Source: Victivallales bacterium
Lineage (GTDB): Bacteria; Verrucomicrobiota; Lentisphaeria; Oligosphaerales; Oligosphaeraceae
Length of the DNA: 5,759 bases
Assembly (NCBI GenBank): GCA_017543165.1
Contig: JAFYGL010000208.1
Span: forward strand, 1-5,759
Direction of reading: 5' to 3'
Both the position numbers and the translations under genes were made by a program. This document shows, one piece after another, positions 1-5,625 of the stretch (its first letter is position 1; the number at the start of each line of letters is the position of its first letter). Below the pieces are notes generated by a model, which made no database searches, had not been told where the DNA came from, and was given only the letters and a program-made list of their open reading frames with translations.

Positions 1-366
1 CATATCGTCAAGTTCAATGCAGTGGACAATATGACCAAGCAGGCAGCCTTCCCGCAGTACCACTACCCTGACGCCAAGCACGACTACGCCCTGGTGGCCC
101 ATTACTGCGGCCTCAAGGGCAAAGATGACGATGAACTGGTTGAAAAACTGGTGGGGAAAATAGAGGAACTCAAGGCGACTCTGGACATACCCAAGCGCAT
201 GAAGGACTGGTTCGACGCCAAGGGAATCTCCGAAGAGACCTTCCTTAAGCAACTTGACGACTTGAGCATCCGCGCCTACGACGACCAGTGCACAGGCGCC
301 AATCCCAGGTACCCGCTGGTTTCCGAAATCCGCGAACTCTACCTCGCCGCCTACTACGGAAAGTAA
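1..366 (+). CDS. adhE: Aldehyde-alcohol dehydrogenase (AdhE type), C-terminal end only
   Basis: The 5' part of the gene lies outside the window; the open frame runs from base 1 to the TAA at 364-366 and gives 121 residues. The translation starts HIVKFNAVDN and ends with DDQCTGANPRYPLVSEIREL followed by a short tail ending AYYGK. From memory of the family, this matches the iron-dependent alcohol dehydrogenase domain at the C-terminus of bifunctional AdhE, where the DDQCTGANPRYPL block is highly conserved. The family enzyme reduces acetyl-CoA through acetaldehyde to ethanol with NADH in the cytoplasm and forms long spirosome filaments. The iron-binding histidines lie just upstream of the window edge and cannot be checked. 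A single-domain iron alcohol dehydrogenase is the alternative, but the C-terminal block favours AdhE. A weak stem (CGCAA/TTGCG, 369-384) follows the stop without a T-tract. Confidence 0.85.
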   Translation, partial: HIVKFNAVDNMTKQAAFPQYHYPDAKHDYALVAHYCGLKGKDDDELVEKLVGKIEELKATLDIPKRMKDWFDAKGISEETFLKQLDDLSIRAYDDQCTGANPRYPLVSEIRELYLAAYYGK

Positions 367-649
367 GACGCAATTTGCATTGCGGCTGCAACTATTCATC
401 AGAGGGAGTTTTGAAACGACCTCTATGGATTTTCACAGATTTCATCCAGGAAACAGGCATGAAAGTGATTTTGGCGATTTATCACAAGAAGGCAATCCTG
501 GGAAATCTGTGAAAATCTGTGGACCAAACAAAATCCATGCCTAATAGGGGGGACTGAATCCAAGCCATGCCATCACCAAGGCTTGACTACTTGGAAAACA
601 ACAGTAGTTTATAGCATCATTGTCAGGAGAGCAACCATATAAATCACAA
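367..649. other. Intergenic region between adhE and the isomerase gene
   Basis: No credible gene is seen in these 283 bases; the open frames that cross them have no recognisable product. It holds the CACAGATTT inverted repeat (separate entry) and a small stem CAAGCC (561-566)/GGCTTG (580-585). A TTGACT box at 583-588 is followed by TATAGC at 610-615. The 21-nt gap is too long for a standard sigma-70 promoter, so a promoter for the isomerase gene is only a possibility. An AGGAGA at 624-629 is the best ribosome-binding-like string, but it sits 20 nt before the first ATG. Confidence 0.5.
428..517. repeat. Inverted repeat built from a CACAGATTT motif
   Basis: The left arm (428-450) begins GATTTTCACAGATTTC and ends CCAGG. 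The right arm (497-517) is its reverse complement, apart from two extra bases (AT) in the left arm. The arms are therefore 16 + 5 matched pairs around a 46-nt loop. The right side also contains a short direct repeat, AAATCTGTG at 503-511 and again at 513-521. The arms are not followed by a T-tract, so this is not a classical terminator. Similar CACAGATTT-type intergenic repeats are, from memory, scattered in several environmental and gut bacterial genomes, and this copy may be one of them. Its role is unknown. Confidence 0.75.
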
Positions 650-1531
650 ATGGATGAAACGAAAATGAAGCAGTGCATCAATCTCGGATTCGTGATGATT
701 CGCAGAAACTCAAAGGAGAAACGTTCATTTGAGGAAGCCCTTGACCTCTGCCGCAATGCGGGCTTCATGCTCCTGGACTGTCTTTCCCCCATCGACGAAG
801 ACGACTATCTTGAAGTCGCGCAACGGCGCAGGGCGGCCATCGACGCAAGGGGCATGAAAGTAGTCCACAGCCACTTTCCTTATTTCAGATACAATGGACC
901 AGGAGTAAGGGAAAAGATACTCAAGGCGGCACCGCGTGCGGTCAAGGCGGCTCACATTCTCGGCGCACAGTATATGGTTCTCCACGGGAACGAATATGTC
1001 TGCCAAACCTTCGACACGCAGGAATGCTTCAGGGAAAGCACGGAGTATCTCCGCCCCGTGATTGACCTTTGCGCCGAATATGGAATCAGGCCCCTCATTG
1101 AAAACATGGGGGAATCCGTCCTGAGCACAAATCGGCAGCATTTCGGAGCGAGGGCTGAGGAGGTTCTGGCCCACATAGACGCCTTTTCATACGCCAACGC
1201 CGCCTGCTGCCTCGACACAGGACACCTCCGCGTCGCATACTCCGACGACGAAGCGTACCTCCACGCAGTCGAACAACTGGCGCCTTACACGGCCTGCACA
1301 CACATCCATGACAGCGCATTCGGGCACGACCTCCACAAGCCAGCGTTCTTCGGAACGGTTCCATGGGAAGAGGTCATGCGCATCCTGAAAACCAACGGCT
1401 ATTCTGGCGTCCTTTCATGGGAATTCGTTTACGAGCGCATTCCAGACGCCATTTATCCGCAGTACCTCGCCTTTATCAAGGCGTCAGGCGAATATCTCAT
1501 CGACATCTTCCAGTCGCAAGACACACCATGA
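650..1531 (+). CDS. Sugar phosphate isomerase/epimerase-like TIM-barrel protein
   Basis: The 293-aa product looks like a cytoplasmic metal-dependent TIM-barrel enzyme of the xylose isomerase-like/AP endonuclease 2 superfamily, whose members isomerise or epimerise sugars, inositols or related keto sugars. Visible blocks, counted from the ATG at 650, are HSHF (73-76), MVLHGNE (109-115), PLIENMG (148-154), CCLDTGHLRVA (186-196), CTHIHDSAFGHDLH (216-229) and LSWEF (255-259). By analogy with ketose 3-epimerases, E151, D189, H218 and E258 would bind the divalent metal. The exact substrate cannot be read. Start choice is uncertain: a TTG at 620 and ATGs at 650 and 665 are all in frame, none has a well-placed ribosome-binding site, and the first barrel strand begins right after the 665 ATG, so M665 is a good alternative. 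The CDF gene follows after 54 nt and may share its transcript. Confidence 0.85.
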   Translation: MDETKMKQCINLGFVMIRRNSKEKRSFEEALDLCRNAGFMLLDCLSPIDEDDYLEVAQRRRAAIDARGMKVVHSHFPYFRYNGPGVREKILKAAPRAVKAAHILGAQYMVLHGNEYVCQTFDTQECFRESTEYLRPVIDLCAEYGIRPLIENMGESVLSTNRQHFGARAEEVLAHIDAFSYANAACCLDTGHLRVAYSDDEAYLHAVEQLAPYTACTHIHDSAFGHDLHKPAFFGTVPWEEVMRILKTNGYSGVLSWEFVYERIPDAIYPQYLAFIKASGEYLIDIFQSQDTP

Positions 1532-1585
1532 ACCGCGACAACGAAGGCGACACAATATAAGTGAACCATCAAAATCAAAGTACCA

Positions 1586-2488
1586 ATGCATCACCATCAC
1601 CACCATCATTCACATGGGATGCCTGATGAAAACAAAGGCGCCATGTACACATTGGGAATACTTTTGAACGTAGCCTTTGTCCTTGCGGAATTTGCCATGG
1701 GGATGTACCATTCCTCCATGGGGCTGCTATCCGATGCAGGGCATAATCTGAGTGACGTTGGAAGTCTTGCCATATCCATGGTTGCCTTTCTGCTTGCCAA
1801 AAGACATTCGACCAAGTATTTTACCTACGGTTACAGAAAGGCAACAATACATGCTTCGCTCCTCAATGCAGTCATTCTTTTGGTTGCCGTGGGGGCCATT
1901 GTAGTCGAGTGCATTCAAAAGCTGATGCATCCAGCAAGTGTCGATGGCCTTCCTATCATCATCACCGCAGGCGCAGGGATTCTGGTCAATGGGGCGACTG
2001 CGCTGCTTTTCGTGAAAGGAAAAGAGAAGGATCTGAATGTAAAGGGAGCCTATCTGCACATGCTGGCAGACACTTTGGTTTCAATCGGTGTGGTCATTTC
2101 AGGCATTGTCATCATGTTCACAGGATGGACAATTCTTGACCCCGTCATTGGCCTGGCAATCGCAATCGTCATTCTGCTTGCAGGATGGGGTATGCTGAAG
2201 GAGAGCTTGCGTCTTGCCCTGGACGGGATTCCCATTGATATTGATTTTCCCGAGATACAAGAGCATATCCTGGCACATGAAAATGTTGCAGACATCCACC
2301 ACCTTCATATCTGGCCAATCAGCACGACTGAAAATGCACTGACGGCCCATATTGTCTTGAAGGATATCAACGGGCTTGAAATAACAAAGACTCAACTGCG
2401 AGCTATGCTGTCGAAGCATGGAATTGCACATTCCACCTTTGAAATTGAGCTTTCTGGAACTAAATGCTCAACGGACTGCTGCTGTTGA
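1586..2488 (+). CDS. Cation diffusion facilitator (CDF) divalent metal exporter, CzcD/ZitB-like
   Basis: This 300-aa inner-membrane protein is a complete CDF transporter, a family that exports Zn(II) and sometimes Co, Cd or Fe in exchange for protons. Residues 1-10 are MHHHHHHHSH, a metal-binding histidine tail. About six hydrophobic segments follow between residues 18 and 205. The transport site is visible as H53 and D57 in SDAGHNLSD (TM2) and H158 and D162 in HMLAD (TM5), the His/Asp arrangement of zinc-type CDFs. The cytoplasmic domain (about 210-300) carries the family block ADIHHLHIW (235-243). The protein ends in CSTDCCC, an extra thiol-rich tail. An in-frame stop at 1562-1564 leaves the ATG at 1586 as the first possible start; no clear ribosome-binding site precedes it. 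A 162-bp palindrome begins 29 bp after the stop. The metal is inferred, most likely zinc. Confidence 0.95.
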   Translation: MHHHHHHHSHGMPDENKGAMYTLGILLNVAFVLAEFAMGMYHSSMGLLSDAGHNLSDVGSLAISMVAFLLAKRHSTKYFTYGYRKATIHASLLNAVILLVAVGAIVVECIQKLMHPASVDGLPIIITAGAGILVNGATALLFVKGKEKDLNVKGAYLHMLADTLVSIGVVISGIVIMFTGWTILDPVIGLAIAIVILLAGWGMLKESLRLALDGIPIDIDFPEIQEHILAHENVADIHHLHIWPISTTENALTAHIVLKDINGLEITKTQLRAMLSKHGIAHSTFEIELSGTKCSTDCCC

Positions 2489-2517
2489 CACTCCCAACTC
2501 TACGCAGGACAGGCGAC

Positions 2518-2679
2518 TAGTACTTAGTTGGAAAAATTCGAGGCAGTCTGCATTGTTCTTTTGGGCTGTTTTTCCGTGAATGGCTCCTTGCATACGAGGG
2601 TATGCGCGTCGCCATTCACGGAAAAACATCTCCAAAACTCCAACGCATCATTGCCTCGAATTTTTCCAACTAAGTACTA
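2518..2679. repeat. 162-bp nested palindromic element, MITE-like
   Basis: The outer arms are perfect 28-bp inverted repeats: 2518-2545, starting TAGTACTTAGTTGG, and 2652-2679, ending CCAACTAAGTACTA. Inside lies a second perfect 18-bp pair (2567-2584, TGTTTTTCCGTGAATGGC, with 2611-2628), and at the tip a GCATAC-GAGG-GTATGC hairpin (2590-2605). The stretches joining outer and inner stems also pair in part, so almost the whole element folds on one axis near 2598. No frame encodes a transposase. The element begins and ends with TA, which is compatible with a TA target duplication as used by IS630/Tc1-like transposases, but the ends are palindromic, so the duplication cannot be proven. It interrupts the remnant of a minus-strand gene (2680-2789). 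In RNA the hairpin could also end transcription from both converging sides. Confidence 0.9.
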
Positions 2680-2789
2680 AGGGACGTCGGTCACGCGCTG
2701 AACTGTGTGGAGATTTCCCGTCAAACTCGAGTCCTTGAAGGCCTGCGCGTTTCGCCGTAGGTCTTGACGGTGGCCAGATTGAACGCCAT
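2680..2789 (-). pseudogene. Frameshifted N-terminal remnant of a paralogue of the 332-aa gene
   Basis: Reading leftward from an ATG at 2789-2787, 16 nt after the stop of the upstream gene, the frame gives MAFNLATVKTYGET. It then hits a stop at 2723-2721 after 22 codons. One frame over, from 2748, the sequence reads AQAFKDSSLTG, NLHTVQRVTDV. Joined, these match residues 7-42 of the 332-aa neighbour (VDFNLTTLNIYNAV, TQAYEDTTLTG, YLYTVEGVTDA) at 17 of 36 positions, as expected if one base near 2748 was lost. The homology ends at the palindromic element at 2679. On its far side, minus-strand bases 2515-2489 read RLSCVELGV, which resembles KLSIAELVM, the next part of the family at residues 48-56. 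That last match is short and only suggestive. No ribosome-binding site is clear. This is a dead tandem duplicate rather than a working gene. Confidence 0.8.
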
Positions 2790-2804
2790 GGTTGAAATGG
2801 TGCT

Positions 2805-3803
2805 TTAAATATTATTGGCAATGCCCACCTGGGTGTTATTCAGGCTCTTGAGGACGTTGGTTATAATGTCGTAGGCCTGGTCCCGCTTGTTGGTCTCGCT
2901 CTGCAACTCTATCATCTTCTCCTGGCTGAATGAGTTCAGGGAATCCATCTTAGATTCGATTTCGGAGTAGAGTTCGTCGCCTGTCGGCAAGGTGCCGCCC
3001 GTTGCGGTTGGAGCGATAGGCGTTACAGGTCCATTTTCCTGAATATCCGTGATTTTGCTGTTAATTCCATCGATAATATCCTCACGATACATCTCGTAAA
3101 CTGCATCAAATAACTCGTCTTCCGTGGTGATGGTGCTAGGCAAATTGAGACCATAATTATTGTTAAGGCTTTGCAAGGTCGCGGCAGTGACCGTCGTTCC
3201 TGGCATATTATCCATCGACTTTAGTGTGTTGAACAAGTCGAACTCAGTATCATCAAGAACTCCCAAGGAATGAAGGCAGTAAATCGCATTCCGATTTTGT
3301 CCGTCAATGTCTTCCCAACTCCCCGTCATCGTCACCAGGTTACTACCGTTGGACAGTTTCTCAAGAATCCCCGTCAGGGTCCCGATTTGCTTTTGGCTGT
3401 ATTGACTGATGTCTGGCAATGCGCTGTACCCCAGCACATACTTCAGGAAATCAGTGGCATTCGTGAACATGAAGCCTTCGTAGTAATAAGTTCCAGTGAT
3501 GGATGAGAGCGCCTCTCCAGCCAGAAGCCTGTTCTCGACATCCGTCAGGCCCTCCAGAGTATCCGTGGTGCCTTCCAGTTCCCCCATGATGTCGATTACG
3601 GTGGCCTCTTTTTCAGCGGCGCGGGCAAGACAGACGACCATGACGAGTTCCGCAATGGAAAGCTTGCGCAGGCCCGTGGCATCAGTCACGCCCTCGACAG
3701 TGTATAAATAGCCTGTCAGCGTCGTGTCCTCGTAGGCCTGTGTCACCGCATTGTAGATATTGAGCGTTGTCAGATTGAAATCAACGGCGGAAATGCTTAA
3801 CAT
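2805..3803 (-). CDS. Uncharacterised 332-aa helical protein, possible type III secretion filament/translocator-like
   Basis: The gene is intact from ATG (3803-3801) to TAA (2807-2805), and the neighbouring paralogue fragment shows that its frame is real. No family is recognised with certainty. There is no signal peptide or long membrane segment. Residues 45-68 form a hydrophobic, probably helical stretch (RKLSIAELVMVVCLARAAEK) followed by an acidic heptad-like region to about 95. Residues 100-250 are mixed. Residues 255-275 are a Pro/Thr/Gly linker. Residues 276-330 form a polar amphipathic helix (ELQSETNKRDQAYDIITNVL). A hydrophobic helix near the N-terminus with a C-terminal coiled coil and no Sec signal recalls EspA/SseB-type filament proteins of type III secretion, but this rests on pattern alone and no secretion gene is nearby. 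No Shine-Dalgarno site is visible. A weak TTGAAA (3844-3839) and TAATAC (3820-3815) pair lies just upstream. Confidence 0.85.
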   Translation of the reverse strand: MLSISAVDFNLTTLNIYNAVTQAYEDTTLTGYLYTVEGVTDATGLRKLSIAELVMVVCLARAAEKEATVIDIMGELEGTTDTLEGLTDVENRLLAGEALSSITGTYYYEGFMFTNATDFLKYVLGYSALPDISQYSQKQIGTLTGILEKLSNGSNLVTMTGSWEDIDGQNRNAIYCLHSLGVLDDTEFDLFNTLKSMDNMPGTTVTAATLQSLNNNYGLNLPSTITTEDELFDAVYEMYREDIIDGINSKITDIQENGPVTPIAPTATGGTLPTGDELYSEIESKMDSLNSFSQEKMIELQSETNKRDQAYDIITNVLKSLNNTQVGIANNI

Positions 3804-4056
3804 TGCTATAACTTGTATTACTGAATTAGTCTTGGATTTTTCAAGGATTTAATATCCTGCATTTGTCAGAATATTCCCCTTGCAAATGAACAGTACTGTA
3901 AATCTTCGTCCGCGTCCTGTCAAACGCCTTCGGGTTAATTTGGCGACACTAAACGGCCCTGGTACCAGGAGGATGGCATTCTCGTGGTTGGTCTGTTCGA
4001 CTTCCTTTCCTCGCCAGGCAGCCTGTACTGGTAGGCATGGCTACCCCCGCGCTCGT
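3804..4056. other. Intergenic region rich in small palindromes, no supported gene
   Basis: This region of about 250 bases separates the permease from the 332-aa gene. It contains perfect palindromes ACAGTACTGT (3890-3899) and CCTGGTACCAGG (3958-3969), a GGTAG/CTACC stem (4030-4045), and a CAAA/TTTG-bounded hairpin with a CCTTCGG centre around 3921-3942. On the minus strand one frame stays open across the permease end to a TAA at 3937-3935, but it has no convincing start or ribosome-binding site and no recognised product. A structured RNA, a dispersed repeat or the leader of the 332-aa gene are all possible. The AT-rich part next to 3803 probably holds that gene's promoter. Confidence 0.45.
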
Positions 4057-4090
4057 TGAATATTTTTGCCGCTAGCGTCAAAAATATTCA
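4057..4090. repeat. 34-bp palindrome overlapping the permease stop codon
   Basis: The arms TGAATATTTTTG (4057-4068) and CAAAAATATTCA (4079-4090) are perfect 12-bp inverted repeats around a centre that itself contains the palindrome CGCTAGCG. The right arm supplies the last codons and the TGA stop (4080-4078) of the minus-strand permease. In RNA it would form a long hairpin at the end of the transporter operon. No T-tract follows, so it is either a non-classical terminator or 3' stabiliser, an operator, or the end of a dispersed repeat. Confidence 0.8.
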
Positions 4091-4932
4091 GTCACCCGCG
4101 GCCCCAGAGCATGGCGTGACAGCCTCATGGCAAGCGTCTTGATGCTTGGAAGCAGCACCAGAAGAACGCAAGCAGCGATGATAATGCATTGGTTACCTGC
4201 CAGATCCCAGTGGTACGAAGCAGTCAGCCCAATGAATGTTGCAAGCACACCGCTTATGGTGGCGAGGAGCATGACGGCCCATAGTCTCCGCGACAGCAGC
4301 AGTCCAGTGGCAGGCGGAACGACCAGATAACAGAACACAAGCAGCGAGCCCGCCATCTTTGCCGCTGATGAGATGAGCATGCCAAGGGCGACAAAAAAGG
4401 CCAGTTCAAGTGCTCTCACGGGAATGCCAGCCACCCTTGCGCCTGCGTTGTCCATGAATGAAAACAGCAACGAGCGCAGAAAAAGCAGCAGGCACGCCAG
4501 AAGCGGGACATGAATCATCGCAATCTGCATGAGGTCGTATGACGAGGCAAGCAGTAGGTCGCCGTACAAAAGAGCCTTTACCTCCAGCAGCCCCATCCCC
4601 GAACGGGATACCAGCAGCACGCTTAGGGCCGAGGCAAACACAAACACAGCGCCAAGGATGGCGTCGCGGGGAATGCGCAGACGTTCCCAGTCCTTTGAAA
4701 GCGCACAGACGGCCAGCAGCGTCATCGTTGTCGCGCCTGCCAAAGGCGGAAAACCGCACAGCGATGCGGCGGCTATGCCGCAAGCCGAACATTCCGACAG
4801 GGCGATGCTGATGAAGCCAAGACGGCGCATAAGCACGAATACCCCAAAAGAGCCACATGTGACCGCCAGCAGACAGCCGCAGAGTACCGCCACAGGGAAT
4901 TCCCCGCATACTTCAATAAATGATGTGATCAT
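4078..4932 (-). CDS. Metal ABC transporter permease (ABC-3 family, ZnuB/MntB/TroC-like)
   Basis: The 284-aa product is the membrane channel of a zinc/manganese/iron uptake ABC transporter in the inner membrane. About eight hydrophobic segments are spread from residue 10 to 265. Family blocks visible are RRLGFISIALSECSACGIAAA (in two parts, 36-46 and 47-56), KALLYGDLLLAS (119-130), KMAGSLLVFCYLVVPPATG (192-210) and the late ASYHWDLAGNQ (238-248). The usual ALSHA histidine of the ZnuB/MntB branch is replaced by E47 (ALSEC), which points to a divergent branch. The start at 4932 was chosen over a longer frame from 5082 because the upstream part lies inside the ATPase gene and a GGGGAGG site sits 6 nt before this ATG. 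The start overlaps the ATPase stop as ATGA, which implies translational coupling. The stop lies inside a palindrome. The metal cannot be decided. Confidence 0.93.
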   Translation of the reverse strand: MITSFIEVCGEFPVAVLCGCLLAVTCGSFGVFVLMRRLGFISIALSECSACGIAAASLCGFPPLAGATTMTLLAVCALSKDWERLRIPRDAILGAVFVFASALSVLLVSRSGMGLLEVKALLYGDLLLASSYDLMQIAMIHVPLLACLLLFLRSLLFSFMDNAGARVAGIPVRALELAFFVALGMLISSAAKMAGSLLVFCYLVVPPATGLLLSRRLWAVMLLATISGVLATFIGLTASYHWDLAGNQCIIIAACVLLVLLPSIKTLAMRLSRHALGPRVTEYF

Positions 4933-5624
4933 GATTTGCCTCCCCGCAGTCTGTCGTATGCCGTTTCGGATGGAAGAACTTCGGCCTTCCCATGCCCCAC
5001 CAGGCATACTTGAGGCGAAAGGCGCGACAAATCCTCCAGGCGATGATGGGCGATGAGGACGGTCTTGCCCTGGTTCCTGCAAAGGTCGATAAGCAATTCA
5101 AGGACTGCTTCCTCCGAGGAGGCGTCTAGCCCCGCCACAGGCTCGTCAAGGAAAATGATTGGCGAGTTCCCAATCACAGCCCGCGCGATTAGCGTCTTCT
5201 GGCGCAGACCGCCAGACAACTCAGCGAAGGTCTTACCCTGGTGTTCTGCAAGCCCGAAACGCGACAAAGTGGCATCAAGTCGTTCCCCTTGTTCCCTAGA
5301 AAGCAGACGAAGAAAACCGCATTCTGGATAAAGCCCCATGCCGACAATGCTCCGCACATTCACGGGGAAGATCGGGTCTATGTGCTGCTGTTGCGGAACA
5401 TAGCCAGGCCTGGCATTTCCCCACAGGCGGCGTATTTCGCCGCTCCTGGGCGGAAGAAGCCCCAGAAGGGCCTTGAAAAGAGTCGATTTGCCAGCGCCAT
5501 TCGCCCCGACAAAGGGCAGGAGCCACCCTGACCGTATGTCCAGTTCGACATGGTCCAGAATGGTGTCCTGCCCGTATGCGAGGGCAAGGCCGCGGCATTC
5601 TATGATGTTGCAGCCTTGCTCCAT
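4929..5624 (-). CDS. Metal ABC transporter ATP-binding protein (ZnuC/TroB-like)
   Basis: This 231-aa cytoplasmic ATPase powers the metal importer. Counted from the ATG at 5624, Walker A is GANGAGKST (40-48), the Q-loop is VPQQQ (76-80), the signature is LSGGLRQK (136-143), Walker B is IIFLDEP (156-162), the D-loop is AGLDASS (164-170), and the switch histidine is H193 or H194 in IAHHRLED. The signature has Leu where Gln is usual (LSGGQ), a modest variation. The block HIDPIFPVNVRSIVGMG (81-97) is typical of the metal-importer branch. The frame is open back to 5693, but the ATG at 5624 gives the usual family N-terminus and has GGAGGG 8 nt upstream. It starts 1 nt after the binding-protein stop and overlaps the permease by 4 nt, so the three genes form one operon. 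Confidence 0.95.
   Translation of the reverse strand: MEQGCNIIECRGLALAYGQDTILDHVELDIRSGWLLPFVGANGAGKSTLFKALLGLLPPRSGEIRRLWGNARPGYVPQQQHIDPIFPVNVRSIVGMGLYPECGFLRLLSREQGERLDATLSRFGLAEHQGKTFAELSGGLRQKTLIARAVIGNSPIIFLDEPVAGLDASSEEAVLELLIDLCRNQGKTVLIAHHRLEDLSRLSPQVCLVGHGKAEVLPSETAYDRLRGGKS
4939..4945 (-). promoter_or_regulatory. Ribosome-binding site of the permease gene
   Basis: GGGGAGG on the minus strand lies 6 nt before the ATG at 4932-4930, within the end of the ATPase gene. It decides the permease start against the 50-residue longer open frame. Confidence 0.8.
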
Positions 5625-5625
5625 T

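Noticed and set aside
583..615. Sigma-70 promoter TTGACT...TATAGC before the isomerase gene
   Set aside because: The 21-nt spacing is too long; kept only as a remark in the intergenic entry.
2518..2679. Integron attC site
   Set aside because: The arms do not show the RYYYAAC/GTTRRRY core pair, and the element is too perfectly self-complementary for an attC, which needs unpaired bulges.
3815..3844. Promoter TTGAAA (3844-3839) with TAATAC (3820-3815) for the 332-aa gene
   Set aside because: Only three of six bases in the -10 box match and the leader would be just a few nucleotides long; not listed as a feature.
3890..3899. ACAGTACTGT as a LexA-like operator
   Set aside because: It has the inverse order of the CTGT...ACAG box and no spacer; a 10-bp palindrome alone is weak evidence.
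3970..4045. Possible tRNA because of a GTTCGA string near 3998
   Set aside because: No acceptor stem, anticodon arm or D-arm can be folded around it.
3935..4056. Minus-strand open frame with translation such as NERGGSHAYQYRLPGEERKS running from the permease end to a TAA at 3937-3935
   Set aside because: No start codon with a ribosome-binding site, no recognised product, and a second frame over the same bases is open too, as expected for non-coding repeat DNA.
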